Assembly (NCBI RefSeq): GCF_900108065.1
Contig: NZ_FNVQ01000001.1
Location: 744,001 to 808,000 of the forward strand
Length of the DNA stretch: 64,000 nucleotides
Direction: 5' to 3'
Source of the DNA: Marinobacterium lutimaris
Lineage (GTDB): Bacteria; Pseudomonadota; Gammaproteobacteria; Pseudomonadales; Balneatricaceae
The notes below the pieces were generated by a model. The model did not search any database. It was not told the DNA's origin and was given only the letters and a program-made list of their open reading frames with translations. Below, in pieces: positions 50,248-59,439 of this stretch. The position numbers and the translations under genes are program-made. Within the stretch, counting starts at the first letter, position 1, and every line of letters starts with the position of its first letter.

Positions 50248-52320
50248 TCAGCGGTAACTGACCGATTTGAAGCCCAGCGCTGAACGCTTATCGGCCAGCA
50301 CAGTGATCAGCTTTCTGATAATCGCTTCCATGGAACTTCCCGGCGGAAAAACCGCATCGACGCCCATCGCGGTGAGGGCCGGGATATCCTGATCGGGAAT
50401 AATACCGCCAACAAACACGCCCAGTCGGTCGCAGGATTGCGGCCCAAGTGTATTGAGCAGCTGCTCTACCAGCGGCAGGTGAGCGCCGGATAGCAGCGAG
50501 ATACCCAGGGCATCGTAGGGGGCTGAATCGAGCATGCGCTGCACCTGCTCTGGCGTGCTGAATAGTGCACTGATATCCACGTCAAAACCTGCATCCTTGA
50601 GCCCTGAGGCAACCAGGCGAACGCCACGGTCGTGGCCATCGAGCCCCAGTTTTACCAGCAGGGCGCGGGGCGCTCGGCCCAACAGTTGGTGGTAGGCATC
50701 AACCTCCCGGCGGACGCTGCGCCACTGGGTATCCTGGCGACGCTCCAAGCCATAGCGGCCGGCGAGGTAATGCGCATCTGCCTGATGGCGACGCATCTGT
50801 TTCAGCAGGGCCTGGGTGCACTCGCCAAGCGTGGCGCGGGCGCGGATCGCCTCAATGGTGAATGCCAGCAGGTTGGCCGTTGGCGAAGCGGCGGCCGTGG
50901 TAAGATCGGCCAGCGCCGCTTCTACCCGCGAGGTGTCGCGCGTCTCTTTTAGCCGTTGCAGGCGCTGGCGCTGCTGATGCAGTACCTCGTCGGCATCGAT
51001 AGCGCGCACAGGCGGGCGAGCCTCATCATCGCTGACAAAACGGTTAACGCCGATAATCGGCCGCTGGCCGTTGTCGATACGGCTCTGGGCTCTCAGTGCC
51101 TGGCCGTGGATCTGCTCGCTGACCCAGCCTGATTCCAGCGCGGCCAGAATGCCGCCCATGGCATCGATCTGGCGAAGGTAATCGCGCACTTTATCGGCCA
51201 TCTGCTGGGTCAGGGATTCCATCATGTAGGAGCCGCCCCAGGGGTCGGCCACATCGCAGATGCCGGTTTCCTGTTGCAGAATCAGCTGGGTGTTACGTGC
51301 CAGGCGCGCGGAGTGCTCTGTCGGCAGTGACAGCGCTTCGTCGTAGGCGTTGGTGTGCAGCGACTGGGTGCCGCCAAAGACGCCGGCCATCGCTTCGATG
51401 GTAGTACGAATCAGGTTGTTGTGTGGCTCCTGCGCGGTCAATGACCAGCCGGAGGTCTGGCAGTGCATCTTCATCCGCTTGGCGCGATCCGATCTGGCGC
51501 CGCGATGTTCAACCTCTTCGCACCAGAGCAGGCGCGCCGCCCGCAGTTTGGCGATTTCATCAAAAAAGTTCATGCCAACGCCGAAGAAGAAGCTGAGCCG
51601 GTGGCAGAAATGATCCAGATCCAGACCCCGCGCGCTGATCGCATCCAGGTAGGCGCGGGCGTTCGCCAGTGTCAGTGCCAGCTCCAGCGCGGGTTCTGCT
51701 CCCGCTTCCTGAAAGTGATAACCGGAGATCGACATGCTGTTGAAGTTAGGCAGTGCGTGGCTCAGATAATCCACCACATCGGCGCAGATCCGCAGCGAAG
51801 GCTTGGGTGCAAAGATATAGGTGTTGCGCACCATGAACTCTTTGAGAATATCGTTCTGAATGGTGCCGCGCAGCTGCTCGCGGGCCACGCCGCTCTCTTC
51901 GCCGGCGACGATAAACGCGGCCATGATCGGCAGTACCGCACCGTTCATGGTCATCGACACCGACACACGGCTGAGGTCGATGCCAGCAAACAGTCGCTTC
52001 ATATCCTCAACGCTGTCGATCGCTACACCGGTGCGCGCCACATCGGCCTGGGCGGCGGGGTGGTCGGAATCAAAGCCCAGGTGCGTTGCCAGGTCAAAAG
52101 CGACGGATAGCCCCTGACCACCCTCAGCCAGCGTCTGCTTGAATGCGGCGTTGGAGGCTTCAGCATTGGCAAAGCCGGTGTACTGGCGAATCGTCCAGGG
52201 CTTGTGCCGATACATCTGCGTAAACGGACCGCGCAGAAATGGCGCTTCGCCCGGGCGACTGTGTTGATACTCCAGATGGCGAATATCATCGGCACTGTAA
52301 AAAGGTTTGCGCTCTACCAT
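50248..52320 (-). CDS. Methylmalonyl-CoA mutase (fused large and B12 domains)
   Basis: This 690-residue enzyme has the mutase barrel followed by a C-terminal B12 domain (KLGLDGHDRG near residue 563, SLLSGAHLP, VGGIIPDQD). The residues that separate methylmalonyl-CoA mutase from isobutyryl-CoA-type enzymes appear conserved: Tyr47 in TIRQYTGF and Arg165 in EFMVRNTY, with the same 118-residue spacing as I recall for Tyr89/Arg207 of the Propionibacterium enzyme. It should interconvert succinyl-CoA and methylmalonyl-CoA. No epimerase or MeaB chaperone gene is in the window. The ATG at 52320 overlaps the end of the LnmK-like gene, tying it to the Nit1C operon. Confidence 0.88.
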   Translation of the reverse strand: MVERKPFYSADDIRHLEYQHSRPGEAPFLRGPFTQMYRHKPWTIRQYTGFANAEASNAAFKQTLAEGGQGLSVAFDLATHLGFDSDHPAAQADVARTGVAIDSVEDMKRLFAGIDLSRVSVSMTMNGAVLPIMAAFIVAGEESGVAREQLRGTIQNDILKEFMVRNTYIFAPKPSLRICADVVDYLSHALPNFNSMSISGYHFQEAGAEPALELALTLANARAYLDAISARGLDLDHFCHRLSFFFGVGMNFFDEIAKLRAARLLWCEEVEHRGARSDRAKRMKMHCQTSGWSLTAQEPHNNLIRTTIEAMAGVFGGTQSLHTNAYDEALSLPTEHSARLARNTQLILQQETGICDVADPWGGSYMMESLTQQMADKVRDYLRQIDAMGGILAALESGWVSEQIHGQALRAQSRIDNGQRPIIGVNRFVSDDEARPPVRAIDADEVLHQQRQRLQRLKETRDTSRVEAALADLTTAAASPTANLLAFTIEAIRARATLGECTQALLKQMRRHQADAHYLAGRYGLERRQDTQWRSVRREVDAYHQLLGRAPRALLVKLGLDGHDRGVRLVASGLKDAGFDVDISALFSTPEQVQRMLDSAPYDALGISLLSGAHLPLVEQLLNTLGPQSCDRLGVFVGGIIPDQDIPALTAMGVDAVFPPGSSMEAIIRKLITVLADKRSALGFKSVSYR

Positions 52321-52322
52321 GC

Positions 52323-53201
52323 TCACCCCCGGTTGGCCCAGCGATATTCCGCGCCGTTCAGGCGCTGTTTACGGGTCAGGATATCGGCGATCTTCTGACC
52401 GTCTGAGTCCCGGCGCACGCTGAGCCAGTGCAGCAGCGTGCGTTCATCGGATTTCAGCGTGGCGAAGCTCAGGTGCAGCGCATCGCCGATATTGATATTG
52501 CCGTAGTAGTTCAACTGCCGGTCGGCGATCTGCCACAGCTGGCGATTGCGATTCCAGCTCCACTCGGCGCGGTCGGCAGCGGCCTGGAAATTGGCGAAGT
52601 AGAGAAAGTCTGCGCCGTTAAAATCGTTATGGGGGCAGGGGTGGTGAATGATACCGGGCAGCTTGGCGCAGGTGTCGGGCCTGAGTTCCAGCCACTCCTG
52701 CCAGTGTTCGTTGCGAAAGGCTTTGGCGGAGTCCGCCAGCCTGATCGCTTGCGCGTTCAGTGTCAGTCGTGCATCGCTGGCTGAGTCAGTCGAAGTCTCA
52801 GTGGCCAGCTCGGTACGCACTACACTCTGGTTGTTGCCCGCTTCCCGCCGGCTCACCTGGGTCGAGAGCATCTCCACCCGCGCACAGGTTTGGCCATTGC
52901 AGAGCAGTTGATGGCTGCTGAAGAAACGCGCCCGGCCGATGGGGATCAGGCGGGTTTCGATGCAGAACTGATCGTTTTCGTTGATCAGCTGCAAACGGGC
53001 ATCATCCAGCTTTACCGCCACAAAGGCGGCATAAACCGGTGAGCCATCCGGCGCCCTGAAATCCGGCAGGGTTTCGCCGAACTGCTTTGCCAGCACGAAC
53101 CAATGCTGATTGCCGCACTCCTTGAGCAGCCAGTTCTCACTCAAGCCGCACAGGGACAGGTTGGGCATGCCGGCGATAAATTGCGCGTTACAGCTGATCA
53201 T
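52323..53201 (-). CDS. LnmK-like double-hotdog protein (probable acyl-CoA transferase/decarboxylase)
   Basis: This 292-residue protein resembles LnmK of leinamycin synthesis and the related Pnap_2097-type proteins: MISCNAQFIAGMPNLSLCGLSENWLLKECGNQHWFVLA at the start and ADFLYFANFQAAADRAEWSW in the second hotdog half. LnmK decarboxylates methylmalonyl-CoA and loads propionyl on a carrier protein. The mutase encoded next could supply that substrate, a strong contextual match. No carrier protein gene is visible. The ATG at 53201 has GGAG upstream and lies 16 bases after nitH. The family assignment comes from memory of sequence patterns and needs a profile search. Confidence 0.65.
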   Translation of the reverse strand: MISCNAQFIAGMPNLSLCGLSENWLLKECGNQHWFVLAKQFGETLPDFRAPDGSPVYAAFVAVKLDDARLQLINENDQFCIETRLIPIGRARFFSSHQLLCNGQTCARVEMLSTQVSRREAGNNQSVVRTELATETSTDSASDARLTLNAQAIRLADSAKAFRNEHWQEWLELRPDTCAKLPGIIHHPCPHNDFNGADFLYFANFQAAADRAEWSWNRNRQLWQIADRQLNYYGNINIGDALHLSFATLKSDERTLLHWLSVRRDSDGQKIADILTRKQRLNGAEYRWANRG

Positions 53202-53217
53202 CGCGTCATCTCTCCAT

Positions 53218-54522
53218 TCAGGCCGTGACGGCGTCCTTGGCGTTAGCGCCACTTTTCACCTGCGCCTGATAGCGCTCGATCTGATGGGCCAGATGTTCTG
53301 CGTCTTGGCGTACGCCGGAGAAGCGCCCGGAGCCCCAGGTGTGCAACCAGGGCAGGCCGATAAAGTAGAGGCCCGGTTGCTGGGTGACGCCGCGCTCATG
53401 CTTGGGATGGCCCTGGCCATTGAACACGGCGGCATCCAGCCAGGCGAAATCGGGACGGAAACCGATGCACCAGAGAATACTGGTGATGCCCGAGTCAGCC
53501 AGGTTAAGCGAGGTACGCTCCTGTTGCAGCTCCCACACCGGGGTGTAAATGGAGGGACCTTCCTCGGTTTCGATGCCCTGTTTTTCGATCCAGGCATCAA
53601 TGCGGGCGTTGATGTTGTTGAGGGTGGCGTCCGCCTTGTTCAGGTTGTCCGCTAGGTTGGGCTGGAAGATCAGGTTTTCACCATCAAACTCGCTCATCAG
53701 GCCGTAGAGCTCCATCCCTTCCTTGGCGAATTCACGCAGGTCGATATCGCGACCGCCATCACGGCCGGTGACGTAGTGGTTGGTGTTGTTGCGAACGTTC
53801 TTGCCCAGCGGATGTTCGTTGACGGATATCTGGTAGTAACCCATGTCGTCCAGCCACTCCACCACATCCTTGCCACGGTAGAAGCGTGAGACGCGCGGCG
53901 CATTGCCGGTGGCGAGGAACACCTTGCGCCCGGACAGGTGCAGATCTTCGGCGATCTGCGCGCCCGACTGGCCTGAGCCCACCACCAACACGGCACCTTC
54001 GGGGAACTGGTCGGCGTTCTTGTACTGCGCCGAGTGCATCTGAAACACCGCTTGCGGCACCCGTTCCGCCATCCGCGGAATCACCGGAATGTGGTAGCCA
54101 CCGGAGGCGACCACAACCTGGTCGGCACTGAAGTCGCCGTGCGAAGTACAGAGCTGGTACACGCCGTCAGCGTCGGTCTCAACGCTATTGACGCTCACGC
54201 CTTCACGCACCGGGGCGTTCACCTTCGCGGCAAAGCGCTCCAGGTAGCCGATGGTTTCATCGCGGGTCATAAACCCTTTGGGGTCATCGCCATCATAGGG
54301 GTGGCCGGGCAGGTCGCACTGCCAGTTGGGCGTTACCAGGGTGAAGGCGTCCCAGCGCTCGTTTTTCCAGCCATGCATCAGGGTGTTCTTCTCAAGCACG
54401 AGGTGGTCAATCTGCAACTGCTTAAGGAAGTAGCTGATCGACAGGCCCGCCTGGCCTGCGCCGATAACAATAACGGGGTAGTGCGGTTTGGTTGTTTGCT
54501 CGTTACTCATGTGGGTATCCAT
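53218..54522 (-). CDS. nitH: Nit1C flavin-dependent oxidoreductase (MSMEG_0569 family)
   Basis: This 434-residue flavoprotein has two dinucleotide-binding motifs: VIVIGAGQAGLSISYFLKQ near residue 19 and LVVGSGQSGAQIAEDL in the middle, plus VVVASGGYHIP. The pattern WKNERWDAFTLVTPNWQCDLPGHPYDGDDPKGFM is characteristic of this Nit1C family, which resembles N-hydroxylating and Baeyer-Villiger monooxygenases. Its reaction is not known. Start codons at 54522 and 54510 are both plausible. It lies downstream of nitG and upstream of the LnmK-like gene. Confidence 0.87.
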   Translation of the reverse strand: MDTHMSNEQTTKPHYPVIVIGAGQAGLSISYFLKQLQIDHLVLEKNTLMHGWKNERWDAFTLVTPNWQCDLPGHPYDGDDPKGFMTRDETIGYLERFAAKVNAPVREGVSVNSVETDADGVYQLCTSHGDFSADQVVVASGGYHIPVIPRMAERVPQAVFQMHSAQYKNADQFPEGAVLVVGSGQSGAQIAEDLHLSGRKVFLATGNAPRVSRFYRGKDVVEWLDDMGYYQISVNEHPLGKNVRNNTNHYVTGRDGGRDIDLREFAKEGMELYGLMSEFDGENLIFQPNLADNLNKADATLNNINARIDAWIEKQGIETEEGPSIYTPVWELQQERTSLNLADSGITSILWCIGFRPDFAWLDAAVFNGQGHPKHERGVTQQPGLYFIGLPWLHTWGSGRFSGVRQDAEHLAHQIERYQAQVKSGANAKDAVTA

Positions 54523-54553
54523 TGTCTTTACTGAGTCTTTATCGGTTGTCGGT

Positions 54554-54838
54554 TCAGGAGATGTGGGTGATCTCAATCTCGGGGTGCTCGCTGGCTTCAA
54601 AACGCGCGGCTTTTGCCTTGATGACAGCCAGCTGGTCCATGGAGCTGGAGCAGGCGTAGCCAAATTTCTGCTCGACGCGCTGGCTGGCGGAATCGAGCGC
54701 CACCTCGGCTTTGCTGACGAACTCGGCCAGTGGCATTGTGTCACCCGTCTTGAAGTGGTCGCGCACCACGGTCGAGGGGGAGTAGCAGCTGTCTTCGCTG
54801 CCGTCGGGCCAGCGGACGTTGAAGTTAATTGCGGGCAT
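54554..54838 (-). CDS. nitG: Nit1C small protein (MSMEG_0570 family)
   Basis: This 94-residue protein matches the small 'nitrogen starvation response' family found in Nit1C clusters: MPAINFNVRWPDGSEDSCYSPSTVVRDHFKTGDTMPLAEFVSKAEVALDSASQRVEQKFGYACSSSMDQL. Function is unknown. It is conserved with the nitrilase cluster in distant phyla, which supports a direct role. AGAAG precedes the ATG. Confidence 0.87.
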   Translation of the reverse strand: MPAINFNVRWPDGSEDSCYSPSTVVRDHFKTGDTMPLAEFVSKAEVALDSASQRVEQKFGYACSSSMDQLAVIKAKAARFEASEHPEIEITHIS

Positions 54839-54908
54839 TTTTACTTCTCCATCAATGTCTTAGGGGCATATTCAAAGGTATTGTTTAAGGCATTGTTTAA
54901 AGGCGTCG

Positions 54909-55892
54909 TCAGGGCGCTGAGGCCGTGTCGCTCTCCGGGCGAAACCCCATCAGCGGTTGGCTGCCAAGGTCGCGCACCTGCACCTTTTGCGCGTCATGCC
55001 TCACCCAAAGCTGTTTGTCATCGGTGATTGTGCCGATGGCTGAGGCGCTGATATCACGGCTGTGGAATAGCCCCAGCAGCGCTGGCAGTGACGCCTGATC
55101 TGTCGTCAGCAGGTAGCCAAAGCTTGGGAAAGCGCAGAGCCAATCAGCCCAGCTGACGCCTTGTGGTTTTTCAATCGCATCCAGCTCGATGCGCGCGCCC
55201 ACGCCAGAGCTCTCCAGCAGCATCAGCGCGGTGCCGATCAGCCCCGCCTGGCTGATATCCTTGGCGGCGCTGGCAAGCCCTCGCTCGGCGATTTCGGGTA
55301 GTAGTGCGATATCACCGCGCAGGCGTTGGGCCGGTGCCTGCGTGGCGGCGTTCCAGTTGAGGTAGGGCGCACGGAAAGCGCCCCGATGGTCGATGGCGGC
55401 GACCAGCACCTGCCCGGGTTGTGCCGCAAACGCACTGAGCAGCTGTTTCGCCTGGCCGAGAATAGAAACGGCCAGTTGCGCTTGATTGGCGCGCAGGTTG
55501 GTGTGGCCGCCGATAATCGGTACGCCGAATGTTTCGGCGGCGGCACTCATGCCGGCGAAAATCTGCTGGGCGTGATCGATATCGTGATTCCAAAGCGCGT
55601 TGACCACCGCCAACGGCCGCCCGCCCATGGCGGCGATATCGCTGATATTGACCATCACGCCACACCAGCCGGCAAACCAGGGGTCCTGTTCAACAAAGGC
55701 GTTCAGAAACCCCTCCATCGCCAACAGTGAGTAACCCTCGGGGCCGGGAATCGCCGCTGCGTCATCGCCGTTGGGGTGCCAGCCTTGCGGCAGCGGTGGC
55801 AGTTGTGGAGCCAGCCGGGCGATATCCTCTTTATGGGCGATGCCGGCGTACTGGCTCACCTGTGCCATCAGCGTGCGCAGCTCCATGCTCAT
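54909..55892 (-). CDS. nitF: Nit1C AIR synthase-related protein (Sll0787 family)
   Basis: This 327-residue protein has the PurM/ThiL/SelD-type fold: DDAAAIPGPEGYSLLAMEGFLNAFVEQDPWFAGWCGVMVNISDIAAMGGRPLAVVNALW near residue 43-101 supplies the ATP- and metal-binding acidic residues, then IIGGHTNLRANQAQLAVSILGQ. Such enzymes activate a carbonyl or amide with ATP; the Nit1C substrate is unknown. Its start overlaps the nitE stop by four bases. Confidence 0.87.
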   Translation of the reverse strand: MSMELRTLMAQVSQYAGIAHKEDIARLAPQLPPLPQGWHPNGDDAAAIPGPEGYSLLAMEGFLNAFVEQDPWFAGWCGVMVNISDIAAMGGRPLAVVNALWNHDIDHAQQIFAGMSAAAETFGVPIIGGHTNLRANQAQLAVSILGQAKQLLSAFAAQPGQVLVAAIDHRGAFRAPYLNWNAATQAPAQRLRGDIALLPEIAERGLASAAKDISQAGLIGTALMLLESSGVGARIELDAIEKPQGVSWADWLCAFPSFGYLLTTDQASLPALLGLFHSRDISASAIGTITDDKQLWVRHDAQKVQVRDLGSQPLMGFRPESDTASAP

Positions 55893-56488
55893 GCCTCTGT
55901 CTCCAGGGCGCGGGTCAGCTCAAGCAGTCCCGGTGCAATCTCCGCCGTTGAGCGGCGGTTACGAGCGCGCAGTACAAAACCGCCAAAGGGGGTGTGGCAG
56001 GGCGGATAGTGGCTGAGGTCCGCCTGCATGATGACGTGGGGCAGGTCACGCACGCTCTCTTCGCCGATGCGCGCCCAGTGCAGGCGACGGAACAGGGTTT
56101 CGTTCTGCGACTGCACCCGGGCCAGAAAGCAGCGACAACCCAGTGCATGGGCACTGGACACCGCCAGCTTGATCAGCGTGGCCCCGAGATAGCCCTGGGT
56201 ACGAAACGCCGGATCAACCGCCAGGCGTGAGCCGTACCAGATTCCCGGCTCCTCCTCATGGATGCGCACGGTGCCCACCACCTGCTCATGCCAGCCACCG
56301 TGACCGCCAAGCGCTACCAGCAGTTGTGCCGATTGATCGGTGAGATCCCGGTCGTCCTGCTCAAACAGCGACTGCTCGTCGCAGAACACGCGTCGGCGCA
56401 AGGCGTAGGCCTCGTTGGCCTCCCAATCGAGGCTGGCCCATTTAATGGTGTATTCGGAGTAGGCCGGATGGCGGTTTTTACTGGTCAT
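55889..56488 (-). CDS. nitE: Nit1C GNAT acetyltransferase (MSMEG_0567/Sll0786 N-terminal type)
   Basis: This 199-residue GNAT-fold protein has YALRRRVFCDEQSLFEQDDRDLTDQSAQ at the start, VVGTVRIHEEEPGIWYGSRLAVDPAFRTQGYLGATLIKLAVSSAHALG as the acetyl-CoA pocket, and FRRLHWARIGE. In some organisms this domain is fused to the AIR synthase-like domain; here the two are separate, overlapping genes. The ATG at 56488 is chosen for its GAGGG site. The acyl acceptor is unknown. Confidence 0.87.
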   Translation of the reverse strand: MTSKNRHPAYSEYTIKWASLDWEANEAYALRRRVFCDEQSLFEQDDRDLTDQSAQLLVALGGHGGWHEQVVGTVRIHEEEPGIWYGSRLAVDPAFRTQGYLGATLIKLAVSSAHALGCRCFLARVQSQNETLFRRLHWARIGEESVRDLPHVIMQADLSHYPPCHTPFGGFVLRARNRRSTAEIAPGLLELTRALETEA

Positions 56489-56504
56489 AGCGAAACCCTC
56501 ACAC

Positions 56505-57605
56505 TCAGTGTTCGTACTCGGACAGGGTGGAGCAGGCACCGCAGCGGCCGCAGCCCGCCTTGATATCGCTGGAGCGCATGCTCGCCCGCTGCAGGCGTTT
56601 GCCCAGAGGCGCCAGGATCGACTCCATAAACTCGCTGCCGGGCGGTGTCAGATCTTCCAGCGGCGTACCGGTGATCGGCACGAACGGCACCACGAAGGGG
56701 TAAACGCCGATCTCGATCAGCTGCTCGCAGATCTCAAGAATCGCCTCCTTGCTATCCCCAAGGCCCGCCAGGATGTAGGTGCTGACCTGGCCACGACCAA
56801 AGACTGCAACCGCATCGCGAAAGGCCAGCAGATACTCCTCGATGGAAACCTCCGCCTTACCCGGCATCAGCTCCTTGCGCAGCTCAGGGGTTACCACCTC
56901 CAGATGCATACCGAGGGTGTCGATACCGGCATCCTTCATGCGCTGATACCAGATGGGATCATTGGGCGGTTCGCACTGGGCCTGCAGTGGCAGATCCACC
57001 GCCGCGCGGATCGCCTGCGCACTCTCGCAGAGAATGGCGGCACCACGATCTGCGGTCGCAGGCGTCCCGGTGGTCATCACCATGTGCTGCACGCCATCGA
57101 GTTCAACCGCGGCTTTTGCCACTTCAGCCAGTTGCTGCGGTGTTTTACGGGCGATGGTGCGACCCGCCTGCAGCGACTGACCGATCGAGCAGAACTTGCA
57201 TGCCTTGCGCCGGCTCTCATAGCGGATACAGGTTTGCAGCACGGTGGTGGCGAGCACGTCCTTGCTGTGCAGCGTGGCTATCTGCGAGTAGGGGGTGCCA
57301 TCCTCGGTGCTGAGATCGTAAAAACGCGGTGTCTCGGCAAAGGTGATATCCGCCAGCGGAATCGCATTCTCGACCAGCCGGTGACCGCTCTCGTCGGACT
57401 CCACTGCAAAAGGGGAGCGCCAGGCCGACTGGGTATAGATCGGTACCATCAGTGTGGTGCCATCGATGGTCACCGCCTGATGATCGGAAGGGCCGGCACC
57501 GCCACGGCGGCTAACGTGGTCCTGATCGACACTGTTCAGGCGCAGACCCCGTGTCTGCAGCTCAGTAATCAAATGCTGGCGCTGGGTTGACTTGCTTGGG
57601 CTCAT
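56505..57605 (-). CDS. nitD: Nit1C radical SAM protein (MSMEG_0568 family)
   Basis: This 366-residue radical SAM protein matches the Nit1C family. The cluster region reads [18 protein letters not shown], giving Cys-x9-Cys-x2-Cys rather than the common x3-x2 spacing. It is followed by a barrel resembling lipoyl synthase/biotin synthase ([38 protein letters not shown]) and a C-terminal CGRCGAC cysteine cluster. Its substrate is unknown. The start at 57605 (or 57608) has AAGGAG upstream and overlaps nitC by 44 bases. Confidence 0.9.
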   Translation of the reverse strand: MSPSKSTQRQHLITELQTRGLRLNSVDQDHVSRRGGAGPSDHQAVTIDGTTLMVPIYTQSAWRSPFAVESDESGHRLVENAIPLADITFAETPRFYDLSTEDGTPYSQIATLHSKDVLATTVLQTCIRYESRRKACKFCSIGQSLQAGRTIARKTPQQLAEVAKAAVELDGVQHMVMTTGTPATADRGAAILCESAQAIRAAVDLPLQAQCEPPNDPIWYQRMKDAGIDTLGMHLEVVTPELRKELMPGKAEVSIEEYLLAFRDAVAVFGRGQVSTYILAGLGDSKEAILEICEQLIEIGVYPFVVPFVPITGTPLEDLTPPGSEFMESILAPLGKRLQRASMRSSDIKAGCGRCGACSTLSEYEH

Positions 57606-58572
57606 CATCGGCTCCTTGGAGGCTTTCATCCGCAGTGGGGGCAAGTGGACGGCTATAGCGGGCGGGCTCGTCGTTGATCGCCAGGCTCAGCAGTTCAGGG
57701 CGCGCGTAGTGGCCAACGGAATCCATCATCCGTTTGCGCTTGGTAATGAGGCTGAAATCGAGATCGGCAATCACCAGCCCTTCACCCTCGGTCAGCGGCG
57801 TCGCCAGGTGCTTACCCTCCGGCGAGATAATGGCTGTGTTGCAGCCGTCGCGCAGGGCTTGCTGCAGCTTCTCGTCAGGGGTGATCGACTCGATCTGCTC
57901 GTCATGCAGCCAGCCGGTGGAGTTGACCACGAAACAGCCGGACTCCAGTGCGTGGTGGCGAATGGTCGCTTCGATCTGATCGGCAAACACGGGGCCGACC
58001 AGTGAGCCGGGGAACTGGCTGCAATGGATCTGCTCATGCTGGGTCATCAGTGCATAGCGGGCCAGCGGGTTGTAGTGCTCCCAACAGGCCAGTGCACCGA
58101 CCCTGCCGACGGCGGTATCGGCAACCTTGAGGCCCGCGGCGTCGCCCTGGCCCCAGATCATTCGCTCATGGTAGGTGGGCGTGATCTTGCGGCGCTTAAG
58201 CAGCAGTTTGCCGTCAGCGTTAAAGATCAGCTGGGTGTTGTAGAGGCTGCCGTGATCACGTTCGTTCACGCCAAGCACGACCACCATGGCGTGCTTGTGG
58301 GCACGCTCGGCTACCGCGTCGGTGATAGGCCCCGGCACCACAACCGCTTCTTCATACAGACGCAGGTGCTCGGCGCCGCAGGCCACGGCGGGGTATACAA
58401 AAGAGAAGTAGGGATAGTAGGGGACAAAGGTCTCCGGAAAGACGATCAATTCGACGCCTTTCGCGGCCGCTTCATCCATTGCATTCAGTACATTGGCCAG
58501 CGTGCCGTTCGCGCTCCGAAGATCCGGAGCAATCTGAACGGCAGCGGCCCGTACCACTTTAGAGGTGGTCAT
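57562..58572 (-). CDS. nitC: Nitrilase (Nit6803 type)
   Basis: This 336-residue enzyme hydrolyses nitriles to carboxylic acid and ammonia. The catalytic set is Glu47 ([12 protein letters not shown]), Lys129 ([12 protein letters not shown]) and Cys163 ([12 protein letters not shown]). The same spacing occurs in the Synechocystis Nit6803 enzyme, offset by six residues. It is the signature gene of Nit1C clusters, reported in Pseudomonas to be needed for growth on cyanide as nitrogen source. It lies between nitB and nitD. Confidence 0.94.
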   Translation of the reverse strand: MTTSKVVRAAAVQIAPDLRSANGTLANVLNAMDEAAAKGVELIVFPETFVPYYPYFSFVYPAVACGAEHLRLYEEAVVVPGPITDAVAERAHKHAMVVVLGVNERDHGSLYNTQLIFNADGKLLLKRRKITPTYHERMIWGQGDAAGLKVADTAVGRVGALACWEHYNPLARYALMTQHEQIHCSQFPGSLVGPVFADQIEATIRHHALESGCFVVNSTGWLHDEQIESITPDEKLQQALRDGCNTAIISPEGKHLATPLTEGEGLVIADLDFSLITKRKRMMDSVGHYARPELLSLAINDEPARYSRPLAPTADESLQGADDEPKQVNPAPAFDY

Positions 58573-58586
58573 GGCCGCTACGCTCC

Positions 58587-59069
58587 TTACAGGGTCCAGG
58601 TATCGAGGATGACCGCGTTGTCGCGCATGTGCAGGAGTTTCAGGTCCATCACATCCAGCGGATTGATCGGGCGGATCCCCTCAACCAGAGACGGCTCGCC
58701 GTGGCCATAGAGCGCCTGCAGGGCAAAGCGGCAGGCGTACACCTTGCCGCCTTCCGCCATGAACTTCTTCAGCTGGTTGGCGTAGTTCTGATGACCCGGG
58801 AACGCTTCATCACCGATGGTGGGGAAGCCACGCTGCAGACCCAGGGTAACGCCGGGTCCGTAAAGCAGAATGGAAGTCTCGTAGCCTTTGCGCTGCAGGC
58901 GGGTAGCCTGAAGCATGTTGACCAGGCCGATGGAGCCTTCAAAGGCAACGGTATGGAAGGTCACCAGCGCTTTTTCGCCAGGTTTCGCCTGAACATCTTC
59001 AAACACTTTCTCTTCGTAATCGACGAAGAAATCACCGGCTTTGTGCTGTGGCTGGGTTACGGTTGGCAT
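58587..59069 (-). CDS. nitB: Nit1C nitrogen-starvation protein (MSMEG_0572/Sll0783 family)
   Basis: This 160-residue protein ([75 protein letters not shown]) belongs to a DsrE-like family first noted for induction under nitrogen starvation in Synechocystis (Sll0783). The molecular role is unknown. It is the first gene of the cluster, 15 bases before nitC, and is transcribed from the region holding the ATGCAATCAAT repeats. Confidence 0.92.
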   Translation of the reverse strand: MPTVTQPQHKAGDFFVDYEEKVFEDVQAKPGEKALVTFHTVAFEGSIGLVNMLQATRLQRKGYETSILLYGPGVTLGLQRGFPTIGDEAFPGHQNYANQLKKFMAEGGKVYACRFALQALYGHGEPSLVEGIRPINPLDVMDLKLLHMRDNAVILDTWTL

Positions 59070-59122
59070 AGTCTGTTACTCCATCTTTTTTGTCTTGAGT
59101 TGAACCAAAAGCAAAGTCGCGT

Positions 59123-59199
59123 TTGATTTGGTGCAATCAGGATGGAGCAATCGATATGCCAATTGATTTGGGTATGATTGCAATCAATATGCAATCAAT
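59123..59199. promoter_or_regulatory. Repeated ATGCAATCAAT motifs upstream of nitB
   Basis: Two adjacent 11-base copies, TTGCAATCAAT and ATGCAATCAAT, fill 59178-59199. Degenerate copies are GTGCAATCAG (59131-59140) and GAGCAATCGAT (59145-59155). TTGATTTGG appears at 59123 and 59163, 40 bases apart. Direct repeats of this kind are typical MocR operators. The remaining 59200-59427 region is AT-rich and has CCAATCAATTGG at 59340-59351. Confidence 0.65.
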
Positions 59200-59427
59200 G
59201 ATTGGTGTCTAACTCAAAAATCGGATAAAAAATTCAGATGCATGCGTTTTGTATATTATGCATATTTTCTAATTTAACTGACTGATTGTGCAGTATTAGT
59301 GCGTTAAGTCTCTATATGCTCTCTGTTGGGGCGCTCTATCCAATCAATTGGTTATTGTCGGTAGATATTTTCGATATAACAAATGGAGTAGAATGCCTGG
59401 TTGCAACTATCCGATTTATATAAAGAG

Positions 59428-59438
59428 TTGATTGCATT
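59428..59438. promoter_or_regulatory. ATGCAATCAA motif at the mocR start codon
   Basis: TTGATTGCATT is the reverse complement of the repeated motif and ends one base before the MocR start codon, which suggests autoregulation. Confidence 0.55.
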
Positions 59439-59439
59439 A

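Noticed and set aside
54523-54744. Extension of nitH upstream to 54744
   Set aside because: It runs through nitG in another frame and has low-complexity sequence; family proteins start near the first FAD motif.
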